Source: DYRB01 sp963845265
Lineage (GTDB): Bacteria; Pseudomonadota; Gammaproteobacteria; Chromatiales; Chromatiaceae
DNA length: 64,000 nt
Reading direction: 5' to 3'
Assembly: GCA_963845265.1 (NCBI GenBank)
Contig: CAWJRN010000005.1
Span: 62,001-126,000 of the forward strand
Shown here: positions 36,891-45,361 of the stretch, one piece after another
How positions within the stretch are numbered: the first letter of the stretch is position 1
Layout of the letters: every line of letters begins with the position of its first letter
Translations under genes and position numbers: made by a program
Notes under the pieces: model-generated
Told to the model about the DNA's origin: nothing
Database searches by the model: none
What the model saw: only the letters and a program-made list of their open reading frames with translations

Positions 36891-37217
36891 TCAATGCCCA
36901 GAGGACAGCTTGAGCCCGAGGATACCGACCACGATGAGCCCGACGAAGAAAAAGCGAGCCAGGTTGGCCGCCTCCTGAAAGATCAGGATGCCGATGACGA
37001 AGGTTCCGACGGCCCCGATACCGGTCCAGACGGCGTAGGCCGTGCCCATGGGTATGGTCTTCTGGGCCACCAGTAGCAGGACCCCGCTGGCGGCCATGCA
37101 GACCACCGCAAAGCCGATCCAGCCCCAGCGCAGACCTTCGTCGGTCATCCCGAGTTTGAGACCCACCGGCCAGCCCCATTCGAATACACCGGCGATCAAT
37201 AGGTAGAGCCAGGCCAT
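36891..37217 (-). CDS. SMR-family transporter, Gdx (SugE) type
   Basis: The 108-residue protein has four membrane helices and the SMR proton/substrate glutamate at position 13. The segment AGVFEWGWPVGLKLG near the N-terminus, the MGTAYAVWTGIGAVGTF helix and the LIVVGILGLKLSSGH end match the SugE/Gdx subfamily, known as guanidinium exporters, rather than EmrE/QacE drug pumps. Guanidinium export is therefore the likeliest role. A MITE-like element, not a recognisable guanidine riboswitch, lies immediately upstream. GGAGG is positioned 6 bases before the start. Confidence 0.88.
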   Translation of the reverse strand: MAWLYLLIAGVFEWGWPVGLKLGMTDEGLRWGWIGFAVVCMAASGVLLLVAQKTIPMGTAYAVWTGIGAVGTFVIGILIFQEAANLARFFFVGLIVVGILGLKLSSGH

Positions 37218-37239
37218 CTTCAGTCCTCCGTCAGGGTCG

Positions 37240-37396
37240 CTAGGGAAACGCCGATGACAGCGTTTCCCGTGCGGGGCAGGATGCCCCGCCTTTTTCGACG
37301 GCGCTAAGCCGTGGAAATAGGAGCCCCGCGCGAGTCGCACCTCGCACGGGGCGAGCTGATTCAAGCCAGGGACGGCTTGAATCGGCGTCTCCCTAG
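37240..37396. mobile_element. MITE-like element, 157 bp, with 16-bp terminal inverted repeats
   Basis: The ends read CTAGGGAAACGCCGAT and ATCGGCGTCTCCCTAG, an inverted repeat with one mismatch. Inside are four further hairpins, including a 12-bp stem around 37324-37352 and a 10-bp stem around 37359-37384, and no coding frame. TA borders the terminal GGGA on both sides, so an IS630/Tc1-type TA target is plausible. It lies between the gdx-like gene and its upstream neighbour, where it now forms part of the gdx leader. Confidence 0.6.
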
Positions 37397-37411
37397 GTAC
37401 CGGCCGCGGTT

Positions 37412-38146
37412 TCACCGCTCCGGCAGATTGAGTATCTCCAGGTAACCACCGTCGCGCAGCCGTTCGGCCTCGGCCAACAAGCCACCCTCGAATTCCTCGC
37501 CGCACAGATCGACCAGCCCATCCGCGCCGGCCGCCTGGGCATCGAGCAGACGCAGGGCCTGGGCCCAGCGCCCGCGCAGGCCAGCCACGCTCACGACGGT
37601 CAGGGTCCCGGACCGAACCCGTTGGCGTTGGCACTTCTGGAGTCGGCGCTTGGCCTGGTCGAGCTGGTCACGCAGGGGGTGCGACAGGTCGAAGGCCAGC
37701 ACCGCCAGGGCCGGGTCGGACCCCATCGCCGCGCCGAGCCCCTCCAGGTCCCCTGGCGCCAGTTCCCGAACCAGTTCCCGCGAGGTCTCGCGCCAAGTCA
37801 GGCGCCCGGCCCCCACCGGGTCCGGGTCCCCAGGGTCCGGCGGGAATTTGTGGAAACCATAACGGGCACCCAGGGCGCACTCGATGAGCACCTTGTCCTG
37901 GTCCACCCGACACTCCCCGCCCGGACAGTCCGACACATGCACCCAGGCCCGCGGGTCCCGCCGCCAGGCAGGAAAATCGCGGTTGGGCGGACTGCCGTAG
38001 GCCGCCTCCAGGTCCCGCCAGGTGGCTTGGAACACCGCCCAATCGCGCCGGTAGCCCGGGTTACGCCGCAGAAACTCCCAGGCCCACTGCTCTCGCGTCA
38101 GAGTCGCGGTGAAGGCATAGCTGTCGGGGGGGCGCCAGTCGGGCAT
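37412..38146 (-). CDS. DUF6499-type putative transcriptional regulator
   Basis: The 244-residue protein begins MPDWRPPDSYAFTATLTREQ and continues WAWEFLRRNPGYRRDW, which matches the DUF6499 'transcriptional regulator' domain often linked to integrative elements. The C-terminal part has a helical region (LDQAKRRLQKCQRQR) and no recognised catalytic motif. DUF6499 proteins commonly occur in integrative and conjugative elements, so its presence beside a MITE and a broken MscS gene marks this as accessory DNA. It is divergent from the MscS remnant and 16 bases from the MITE. Confidence 0.72.
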   Translation of the reverse strand: MPDWRPPDSYAFTATLTREQWAWEFLRRNPGYRRDWAVFQATWRDLEAAYGSPPNRDFPAWRRDPRAWVHVSDCPGGECRVDQDKVLIECALGARYGFHKFPPDPGDPDPVGAGRLTWRETSRELVRELAPGDLEGLGAAMGSDPALAVLAFDLSHPLRDQLDQAKRRLQKCQRQRVRSGTLTVVSVAGLRGRWAQALRLLDAQAAGADGLVDLCGEEFEGGLLAEAERLRDGGYLEILNLPER

Positions 38147-38216
38147 GGGGTTCGATCACGTCGGCCAGACGGGGCGGCTCGCCCGTCATTGGGCATAGGA
38201 TGCCACGAAAGTTTAG

Positions 38217-38966
38217 CCAGCATGCTCGCTGACGCGCAAACGCGGGCAGTTCGATGCGACCGCGCAGATTCGCGACTGTCCGTCCGGCTACTGGATCGAG
38301 CTCGATGGCCGGGAGGTCATCGGCATCGCACAGGAGGACGTGGAGAGCGCATCAGGTCAGCACCTCGACGAGGTCGCCGAGCAGGCCCGAGCTGCACTCC
38401 AGGAGGCGCTGGATGCCCGGATCGAGCAGCAAAAACTCCCGGGGCTCCTGATGGACATCGGCCTGACCCTGGCCACCGCCCTGGCCCTGGGCCTGGTGTT
38501 GTGGGGGATCGTCCGCTTCCATCTCAGGGCCATTCGCAGCGAACGGCTGCTGCCGACGGTGGCCATAAAGGTTGGCGGGGCCGACCTGCAACCCTTTCTG
38601 CGAACCATGGAGCGGGCCGCCGTCAAACTCACGTCCTTCGGCCTGGGGGTCATCGCGGTCTATGTTTAGCTGACCTACGTCCTGGGTCTCTACCGCATGA
38701 CCAGACCCCTGGGCGGTGGCCTGGCGGGCTATCTGGCCGGCATACTGGTCAAGCTGGCGTCCGGCGCCCTGAGTGCGGTGCCCGGGCTCTTCACGGTGTT
38801 GGTCATCTTCGTCCTGACGCGCATGATCGTGCGGGCGGTGGACAGCTTCTTCGGCGCCGTCGAGCACGGCATCCTGTCCGTCTCCTGGCTCGCGCCCGAC
38901 ACCGCCAAGGCGAGCCGGCGCCTGACCAATGTCCTGATCTGGGTCTTCGCCCTGACCGTCGCCTAG
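38217..38966 (+). pseudogene. MscS-type mechanosensitive channel, truncated and interrupted
   Basis: Read in one frame from 38217, the sequence is SGYWIELDGREVIGIAQEDV-like, then a helix region, then (after a TAG at 38667-38669) LTYVLGLYRMTRPLGG and VSWLAPDTAKASRRLTNVLI, ending FALTVA followed by a stop at 38964. In intact family members FALTVA continues into PYLPGSxSDAFKGVS, the start of the beta domain, so the C-terminal half is missing. The beginning also lacks a start codon and signal peptide. An internal stop plus loss at both ends makes it a pseudogene. Confidence 0.85.
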
Positions 38967-38978
38967 TCGGTCGCTTCC

Positions 38979-39524
38979 TCAGCGCCCCCGAGGGATGAAG
39001 ATCATCACCACCCCATCGCCCGGTTGCATCTGCATCCCAGCGACATCCGCATCCCCTGGCAGTGAGATCGACTGGGTGGACCAGCCGGTCATGGAGCGAC
39101 TACTGATGGTCAGGGAGCGACCGGCGGCGTCGACCTCGATCGACGGCACCCTCGCCGGTGCATGGCGAACGCGGATCGTGTAGCCGGCCGGGGTCTCGTT
39201 CTGTTCGACGTAGAGACCACTCGTCGGCATGCCCGCGGACCACAGGGAGTTCGACCCGAAAGGCGTGGACTGATATTGCCAGAACCTGGGCCCCCCCCCA
39301 TTGACGGGCAGGGTCGGGTAATACCATTGCCAGGACTGGCCGGGGCCGAAAATCGGTCCCGTAGGAATATTCTGGTAGAACCACATCCCCGGCACGGATG
39401 CGTAGGGCGCATTCTGGGCGTACCACTGGGTCCAGGCGGCCGCAGGGGCGACCTGGACGACCAGCCCCAGACCGAAGGCCGAAAGGACGGTCATTCGCAC
39501 GCTGTTCACAATCTGCTCCCTCAT
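38979..39524 (-). CDS. Exported aromatic/Pro-rich protein with an Hsp20-like C-terminal domain
   Basis: The 181 residues begin with a signal peptide (cleavage expected near APAAAW at 28-32). The mature N-terminal part is rich in Trp, Tyr, Phe, Gly and Pro (for example FGPGQSWQWYYPTLPVNGGG). The last 80 residues form a beta-rich domain, QNETPAGYTIRVRHAPA to the end, resembling an alpha-crystallin/Hsp20 core. An ATG at residue 11 is an alternative start. Aromatic, glycine- and proline-rich secreted proteins occur in sulfur globule envelopes of purple sulfur bacteria; whether this is one is inference. Confidence 0.72.
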   Translation of the reverse strand: MREQIVNSVRMTVLSAFGLGLVVQVAPAAAWTQWYAQNAPYASVPGMWFYQNIPTGPIFGPGQSWQWYYPTLPVNGGGPRFWQYQSTPFGSNSLWSAGMPTSGLYVEQNETPAGYTIRVRHAPARVPSIEVDAAGRSLTISSRSMTGWSTQSISLPGDADVAGMQMQPGDGVVMIFIPRGR

Positions 39525-39618
39525 TTGGATGGACCGGCAGGACGTCGGAACCTACTATCAGGCTAGGCTCTTAGCCGCCAGTAGTCTACGCCCCGAACGG
39601 CCCCTCTCTGCCAGGTAA

Positions 39619-39705
39619 CGCTGCGTACGCTACGCCTTCGTGGACACGGACTACCGCAAGCGCGCCGAGCCTGCGGCCATCGTCGAGGCACTTGAGGAAC
39701 TGTGA
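39619..39705 (+). pseudogene. Possible C-terminal gene fragment
   Basis: After a TAA at 39616 a 28-codon frame reads RCVRYAFVDTDYRKRAEPAA then IVEALEEL and stops. It has strong coding character and looks like the end of an enzyme or nuclease-type gene, but no start or body is present. It lies in 295 bp that otherwise hold nothing recognised. The parent family is not identified. Confidence 0.35.
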
Positions 39706-39819
39706 CCGAGGGAACTGCCGAGTGACGAACACTCCGCCTCCCATCGACTCCCCCACCGGGGACCGTCGGAGTAAGCTAAGGCCCAGACCAACATCCCTAG
39801 TCAGAGGCGAGGCCACGGC

Positions 39820-40767
39820 ATGCCCTCCACCTGGAAGGACAGCATCTTTCGACAGCGCGAACAGCTCGCACAAATGCTCCATCAGCCACTGGCCGCGCTA
39901 GCCGGACGCTGCGCCACCGCGTGGGGAGATAGGGACCGGCTCAACCGGGTCCTTGCAGAGGGCTTCGGTACGATTCCCTATTGCACCTATGTGTACTGCC
40001 TGGGGGCGGATGCGGTGCAAATCTCCGACAATCTGGGCGCGAAGGGGGTACGACCGGGCCACTTCGGCCGCAACCGCTCCGAACGCCCCTACATGCGCGA
40101 GCCAGTGCCGCCCTGGGGCTTTTTGCTCTCCGACGCCTACATCAGCCTGCGCAAGCATCGGCCCTCGCTGACGGCCCTCCAGGTGATATGGGGCGATGGC
40201 GAGGCCATGGGCTACCTGGGGGCAGACTTCGATCTGCGCGACCTGCCGGTGACCGCAGGGCTCTACGCCGAGCCCGATGCCTGGCGTCAGGTCAAGGGCG
40301 ACCCGGCCATCCGTGGCAGCCTGTTCCAGCAGTGCCGTGTGGAAAGCCCCATGGACCGCAACCTGGATCAGGCGCTGGCGATCCTTGGAGAGCTGATGGC
40401 GGAACGCGGGGTCTTCCAGTGCCACATCCATTTCTCCAGCAGCCAGGCCACCATCTGGACCCTGGACGACCCCTATCGCTACCGGATTCTCGATCATGAG
40501 ACCCTGTGCGACCCGGACATCTGCCTGGTCTATCCGTCGCACCGCTACCCGACCGACGCTCTGATCCCGCGTGCCGACCTAGCCGGGGTCTTCGACCGCC
40601 TCAAGAGACTGCGCCTGGTGGACGAAAACATCTACCTGCGCCAGGCATCCATCAATGTCTTCAACGGCCTGGTGAGCCTCACCTTCTCCTGCGACGGCTC
40701 CCATTACATGCCGCATAGCCAGTTCCTTGGGGCGGATACGGCTTTCTGGTTTGGTGGCGTGACCTAG
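39820..40767 (+). CDS. PDC (Cache-like) sensor-domain protein without output domain
   Basis: The 315-residue soluble protein opens MPSTWKDSIFRQREQLAQML and lacks a signal peptide or membrane helix. The middle of the protein has the PDC/Cache layout, with the ligand-pocket segments GRNRSERPYMREPVPPWGFL and SDAYISLRKHRPSLTALQVI, and no kinase, cyclase or receptor output domain follows. Cytoplasmic free PDC proteins are found in several Chromatiales. It stands alone between worn accessory DNA and the prmA gene. Ligand and target are unknown. Confidence 0.75.
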   Translation: MPSTWKDSIFRQREQLAQMLHQPLAALAGRCATAWGDRDRLNRVLAEGFGTIPYCTYVYCLGADAVQISDNLGAKGVRPGHFGRNRSERPYMREPVPPWGFLLSDAYISLRKHRPSLTALQVIWGDGEAMGYLGADFDLRDLPVTAGLYAEPDAWRQVKGDPAIRGSLFQQCRVESPMDRNLDQALAILGELMAERGVFQCHIHFSSSQATIWTLDDPYRYRILDHETLCDPDICLVYPSHRYPTDALIPRADLAGVFDRLKRLRLVDENIYLRQASINVFNGLVSLTFSCDGSHYMPHSQFLGADTAFWFGGVT

Positions 40768-40849
40768 TCCGACAAAGGCCGCTGCTCGCGCTGGAGCCCA
40801 ACCCGCCTGGCCTGTATCCTGTCTTCCCCCTCGCCGCCGACTCACGCTC

Positions 40850-41752
40850 ATGCCCTGGTTACAGATCTCCTTCGACGTTACCCAAGATCGGGCCGAGTTG
40901 CTTGAGGCCGCCCTGGAGAACGCCGGCGCCCTGGCGGTGACCCTGGTGGACGCGGGGGACGATCCCCAACTGGAACCCCCGCCCAGTGCCATGCCCCTCT
41001 GGCAAGGTGTACGCCTGACCGCCCTGTTCGAGGACGACGCCCAGGCCCGCGAGCAGGTCGCGGCCCTGGCCGAGACCCTCGCGCCCCAGACCCTGACGCC
41101 GCCCCTCATCGAGGAGGTCGCCGATCGTGCCTGGGAGCGAGTCTGGCTGGACGACTTTGCCCCTACCCGCTTCGGTGAGCGCCTGTGGGTCTGCCCGCGC
41201 GAGCAGCGCCCCCTTCCGGCAGAGACCGGCCCAGAGACGGTGATCCTGGAGTTGGACCCTGGGCTGGCCTTCGGCACCGGCCACCACGCCACCACCGCCC
41301 TGTGCCTGGAGTGGTTGGATGCTGCCGATCTGACGGACAAGACGGTGCTGGACTATGGCTGCGGGTCGGGGATCCTGGCCATCGCGGCCCTGCGCCTCGG
41401 TGCCGCGCAGGCACTGGCGGTGGACCACGACCCCCAGGCCCTGGAGGCAACCCGCGATAACGCCGCGGAGAACGGGGTCGCGGACCGCCTCCAGGTGCTG
41501 TACCCCGGGGACCTGGCGCCCATGCAGGCGGATGTCCTGGTGGCCAACATCCTCGCCGCCCCCCTGGTGGAGTTGGCCCCGCACCTGACTGTGCTGGTCG
41601 CGCCGGGTGGCACCCTGGCCCTGTCCGGCATTTTGCGCGACCAGGCCGCCGAGGTCGCCGCCGCCTATGCCGGCGGCTTCGACCTGGAGCCGACCCGCAT
41701 CCGCGAGGACTGGACCCTGATCGCCGGGAGGCGTAAGCAACCGTGCCCCTGA
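40850..41752 (+). CDS. prmA: Ribosomal protein L11 methyltransferase
   Basis: PrmA trimethylates ribosomal protein L11. The 300-residue protein has an N-terminal substrate-binding domain (MPWLQISFDVTQDRAELLEA), a hinge, and a SAM-dependent methyltransferase domain with the motifs LDPGLAFGTGHHATTALCLE and LDYGCGSGILAIAALRLGA. The NILAAPL motif near 230 is the typical post-II motif. It is first in a run prmA, zinc-ribbon gene, dusB, fis, and overlaps the next gene by ten bases. Confidence 0.96.
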   Translation: MPWLQISFDVTQDRAELLEAALENAGALAVTLVDAGDDPQLEPPPSAMPLWQGVRLTALFEDDAQAREQVAALAETLAPQTLTPPLIEEVADRAWERVWLDDFAPTRFGERLWVCPREQRPLPAETGPETVILELDPGLAFGTGHHATTALCLEWLDAADLTDKTVLDYGCGSGILAIAALRLGAAQALAVDHDPQALEATRDNAAENGVADRLQVLYPGDLAPMQADVLVANILAAPLVELAPHLTVLVAPGGTLALSGILRDQAAEVAAAYAGGFDLEPTRIREDWTLIAGRRKQPCP

Positions 41753-42468
41753 CTACGCGATGCCGGCACTGCGGCCGGCTCTTCCCGGTCTATGCCACCG
41801 AGCTCAAGGCCAACCGCAGCCGCGTGCACTGCCCCCAGTGCGGTAAGCGGTTCAACGCTGTGGCGGGGCTGATCGACGAGCACATTCCCCAGGCCGAAGA
41901 GACCAACCGACGCCGGCACCCGGCTCGACGAGCCGTGACCGCCACCCTTGGCCAGGGACCTGGACCCAACGAAATTCCGGTCCCACGCCGCGGTCGGACA
42001 GGGCGCTGGTTGTGGGGGCTAGGCGTATTGGCCCTGTGCCTGGCCCTGGTCGCCCAGGTCGCCTGGTGGGCGCGGGGAGAACTGATCCGTTACCCACAGG
42101 TACAATCCCTGCTGGGGCAGGCCTGCGCCCTGCTCGACTGCCAGGCGCCCCTGCCTCGCCTGCCGGGGACCATCGAGATCCTGCAATCAACCCTGGCCGC
42201 GGACCCCGACCACGCAGAGGGCCTGGCCCTACGCCTGGTGCTGGTGAGCCGTGCCCGCACGCCCCAGCGCGCACCTGTTCTGGAGGTAGAGCTATTCGAC
42301 GCCGACGGCGCCCTGTTGGCGATCCGCCGCTTTGGCCCGGCTGCCTATCTGCCCGCGGACGCCCCGGCCCTGTCCGAAGGCCTGCTGCCGCGTCGTCCGA
42401 CCCAGGTCAGGCTGACCCTGTCCCTGGCCGAAACCCAGCCCACGGGCTTTCGCGTCCGGCTGCTTTAG
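41743..42468 (+). CDS. Zinc-ribbon DUF3426 membrane protein
   Basis: The 241 residues begin with an MJ0042-type zinc ribbon: C7-x2-C10 and C30-x2-C33. A basic linker, one membrane helix at about 86-110 (LWGLGVLALCLALVAQVAW), and a periplasmic beta domain (DUF3426) follow. The family is regularly placed between prmA and dusB in gammaproteobacteria, but its role is unknown. It starts with a GTG inside the prmA stop region (ten-base overlap) and its TAG is followed at once by the dusB ATG. Confidence 0.9.
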   Translation: MPLTTRCRHCGRLFPVYATELKANRSRVHCPQCGKRFNAVAGLIDEHIPQAEETNRRRHPARRAVTATLGQGPGPNEIPVPRRGRTGRWLWGLGVLALCLALVAQVAWWARGELIRYPQVQSLLGQACALLDCQAPLPRLPGTIEILQSTLAADPDHAEGLALRLVLVSRARTPQRAPVLEVELFDADGALLAIRRFGPAAYLPADAPALSEGLLPRRPTQVRLTLSLAETQPTGFRVRLL

Positions 42469-43455
42469 ATGCACATCGGCCCTATCCGGCTCGACAATCG
42501 GCTGATCCTCGCCCCCATGGCCGGGGTGACCGACCGTCCCTTCCGCCAGCTCTGTCGGCGGCTTGGGGCGGGCCTCGCGGTGTCGGAGATGGTCTCGGCC
42601 GATACCGGACTGTGGCGCACCCGCAAGACCCGGGCCCGGCTGGACCACAGCGGCGAGGCAGGGCCCATCTCGGTGCAAATCGTCGGCGCCGACCCCCAGG
42701 CCATGGCCGAGGCGGCCCGGGTCAATCGCGCCCTGGGCGCAGACATCATCGACATCAACATGGGCTGCCCGGCGAAAAAGGTCTGCAAGGTAGCTGCGGG
42801 GTCTGCGCTGCTGCGCGACGAGGCCCTGGTGGCGCGCATCCTGGAGGCCGTGGTGGCAGCAGTGGATGTCCCGGTGACACTGAAGATCCGCACCGGCTGG
42901 GCGCCGGCGGAGCGCAATGCCCTGCGCATCGCCCGTATCGCCCGGGAAAGCGGCATCGCGGGGCTCGCCGTGCACGGGCGCACCCGGGCCTGCGGCTTCA
43001 CCGGGCAGGCGGAGTACGAGACCCTCCGGGAGATCAAGGCCGAGGTCGCCCTGCCGCTCATCGCCAACGGCGACATCGACTCCCCGGAGAAGGCCGCCGC
43101 CGTGCTGAACTACACCGGCGCCGATGCTATTATGCTCGGGCGTGCCGCCCAGGGCCGCCCCTGGATCTTCCGGGAGGTGGCGCACTACCTGACCACCGGC
43201 GCCCGACTCCCCGACCCACCCGCGGCCTGGATCCGCGAGACCCTGTTGACCCACCTCGATGGGCTCTACGGTCTCTATGGTATTCCTGCCGCGGTACGCA
43301 TTGCGCGCAAGCACATCGCCTGGTACTGCGGGAGCCACCCCGAGGGATACCGACTACGGGAGTCCGTCAATAAGGCCGAGACGGCCGAACAACAAATGAC
43401 GTCTATCAGGGCCTGGTTCGATGGCCTGGCGACGCAGGAGGATGGGGCGACATGA
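42469..43455 (+). CDS. dusB: tRNA-dihydrouridine synthase B
   Basis: DusB reduces uridine to dihydrouridine at tRNA D-loop positions using FMN and NADPH. The 328 residues carry the Dus signatures: LAPMAGVTDRPFRQLCRR at the start, the NMGCPAKKV motif with catalytic Cys100, the loop HGRTRACGFTG, and IANGDIDSPEKA. The gene begins directly after the preceding TAG. It overlaps fis by four bases (ATGA), the widely conserved dusB-fis operon. Confidence 0.97.
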   Translation: MHIGPIRLDNRLILAPMAGVTDRPFRQLCRRLGAGLAVSEMVSADTGLWRTRKTRARLDHSGEAGPISVQIVGADPQAMAEAARVNRALGADIIDINMGCPAKKVCKVAAGSALLRDEALVARILEAVVAAVDVPVTLKIRTGWAPAERNALRIARIARESGIAGLAVHGRTRACGFTGQAEYETLREIKAEVALPLIANGDIDSPEKAAAVLNYTGADAIMLGRAAQGRPWIFREVAHYLTTGARLPDPPAAWIRETLLTHLDGLYGLYGIPAAVRIARKHIAWYCGSHPEGYRLRESVNKAETAEQQMTSIRAWFDGLATQEDGAT

Positions 43456-43760
43456 AGACCTTGGCGGCATACGGCGCGGATGAAGGCGGTTCGGAGGGCT
43501 TGCGGGTGGCAACAACCGATCCCGGAGAACCCTTGAGCGCCTGCGTGCGCACGGCCCTCAGACAGTATTTGCACGGCCTCGACGGCCACGATGTCCACGA
43601 CCTCTACCGGTTGGTCATCGAGGAGGTCGAGCGCCCCATGTTCGCCACGGTGTTGGAACATACCGGCGGCAACCAGACCATGGCCGCCAAATTGCTCGGC
43701 ATGAGCCGCAGCACCTTGCGCAAGCGCCTAGCGACCTATCACCTTGGAGACGAGTCCTGA
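43452..43760 (+). CDS. fis: Nucleoid-associated protein Fis
   Basis: Fis bends DNA and activates rRNA and other growth-linked promoters. The 102-residue product has the N-terminal beta-hairpin region, a helical core (ALRQYLHGLDGHDVHDLY), and a C-terminal helix-turn-helix HTGGNQTMAAKLLGMSRSTL at about 73-94. The length matches the family. It is coupled to dusB and followed by purH, whose start comes one base after the fis TGA. Confidence 0.96.
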   Translation: MKTLAAYGADEGGSEGLRVATTDPGEPLSACVRTALRQYLHGLDGHDVHDLYRLVIEEVERPMFATVLEHTGGNQTMAAKLLGMSRSTLRKRLATYHLGDES

Positions 43761-43761
43761 C

Positions 43762-45342
43762 ATGCTTCCCATCCGCCGCGCCCTCATCAGCGTCTCCGAC
43801 AAGACCGGCCTCGCCGACTTCGCCCGGGCCCTCGCCCAGCGCGGGGTCAAGATCCTCTCCACCGGCGGCACCGCAGCCCTACTCACGGAGCAGGACATCC
43901 CAGTGACCGAGGTCTCGGACTACACCGGCTTCCCGGAGATGATGTCCGGGCGGGTCAAGACCCTGCACCCGCGGGTACACGGAGGCATCCTCGGGCGCCG
44001 CGGGGTGGACGACGCGGTGATGCGCGAGAACGAGATCAAGCCCATCGACCTGGTGGTGGTCAACCTCTACCCCTTCGAGCAGGCCGTAGCCAAGCGGGGA
44101 TGCGATCTGGCCACCGCCATCGAGAACATCGACATCGGCGGCCCCACCCTGTTGCGTGCGGCGGCCAAGAACCATGCGGCTGTGACCGTGGTGGTGGACG
44201 CCGACGACTACGACCGGGTCCTGGCCCAGATGGAGCAACATCAGGGGGCAGTGGACGATGCCACCCGCTTCGATTTAGCGGTGAAGGCCTTCGAACATAC
44301 CGCCGCCTATGACGGGGCCATCGCCAACTACCTCGGGGCCATAGTCGAGCACCCGGAGCAAAAGCCCGAGGGGCTGCCACGCACCTTCAACCTCCAGGTT
44401 CGCAAGCTTCAGGGCATGCGCTACGGCGAGAACCCCCACCAGACGGCCGCCTTCTATGTCGAGCGAAGCCAGGAGCCGAATGGGGGAGAGGCCTGTGTGG
44501 CCACCGCCACCCAGGTCCAGGGCAAGGAGCTCTCCTACAACAACATCGGCGACACGGACGCGGCCCTGGAGTGCGTCAAGCAATTCCACGAGGGGCCGAC
44601 CTGCGTCATCGTCAAGCACGCCAACCCCTGCGGCGTGGCCATCGGCTCGACCCTGCTGGAGGCCTACGAGCGGGCCTTCTCCACGGACCCGGAGTCCGCC
44701 TTCGGCGGCATCATCGCGGTGAATCAGCCGCTGGACGGCGCCACCGCCGAGACCATCTGCGCGCGCCAGTTCGTGGAGGTCATTATCGCCCCCGGGATCA
44801 GCCCTGAGGCCGCCGCCGCGGTCGCAGCCAAGAAGAACGTACGCCTGCTCAGATGTTCCCCCTGGGGCGGCGAGCGCACCCCCTTCATGGACTTCAAGCG
44901 GGTGCGTGGAGGGCTCCTGGTGCAGGGGGCCGACCTGACCCTGACCGCCGATCTGCGCACCGTGACCAAGCGGGCCCCGACGGAGCAGGAGCTCAAGGAC
45001 CTGCTATTCACCTGGCGGGTGGCCAAGTACGTCAAGTCCAACGCCATCGTCTACGGACGCGATGGTATGACCATCGGTGTCGGCGCGGGCCAGATGAGCC
45101 GGGTCAACTCGGCACGCATTGCCGCCATCAAGGCCGAGCAGGCGGGGCTCGAGGTGGCCGGCTCGGTGATGGCCTCCGATGCCTTCTTCCCCTTCCGCGA
45201 CGGGATCGACCAGGCCGCCTCGGTAGGTATTCGGGCCGTCATCCAGCCCGGCGGCTCCATGCGTGACGAAGAGACCATCGCCGCGGCCGACGAGCACGGC
45301 ATGGCCATGATCTTCACCGGGATGCGCCACTTCCGCCATTAG
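43762..45342 (+). CDS. purH: Bifunctional AICAR transformylase/IMP cyclohydrolase
   Basis: PurH carries out the last two steps of IMP synthesis. The 526 residues have the methylglyoxal-synthase-like cyclohydrolase domain (first 150 residues, with the LISVSDKTGLADFARAL start and GRVKTLHPRVHGG), and a larger formyltransferase domain with the KHANPCGVAIG motif and ESAFGGIIAVN. The ATG at 43762 (MLPIRRALIS) matches the family; a start at 43744 would overlap fis. A GGAG lies 10-15 bases upstream. It is encoded near purD, separated by an LpxA homologue. Confidence 0.97.
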   Translation: MLPIRRALISVSDKTGLADFARALAQRGVKILSTGGTAALLTEQDIPVTEVSDYTGFPEMMSGRVKTLHPRVHGGILGRRGVDDAVMRENEIKPIDLVVVNLYPFEQAVAKRGCDLATAIENIDIGGPTLLRAAAKNHAAVTVVVDADDYDRVLAQMEQHQGAVDDATRFDLAVKAFEHTAAYDGAIANYLGAIVEHPEQKPEGLPRTFNLQVRKLQGMRYGENPHQTAAFYVERSQEPNGGEACVATATQVQGKELSYNNIGDTDAALECVKQFHEGPTCVIVKHANPCGVAIGSTLLEAYERAFSTDPESAFGGIIAVNQPLDGATAETICARQFVEVIIAPGISPEAAAAVAAKKNVRLLRCSPWGGERTPFMDFKRVRGGLLVQGADLTLTADLRTVTKRAPTEQELKDLLFTWRVAKYVKSNAIVYGRDGMTIGVGAGQMSRVNSARIAAIKAEQAGLEVAGSVMASDAFFPFRDGIDQAASVGIRAVIQPGGSMRDEETIAAADEHGMAMIFTGMRHFRH

Positions 45343-45361
45343 ATAGAAGTCGTGTCCGCAA

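Noticed and set aside
37218..37400. A guanidine riboswitch ahead of the Gdx-like gene
   Set aside because: The leader is strongly structured, but neither the ykkC-type conserved blocks nor the ACGR loops of guanidine-II are visible, and the inverted termini identify it better as a MITE-like element.
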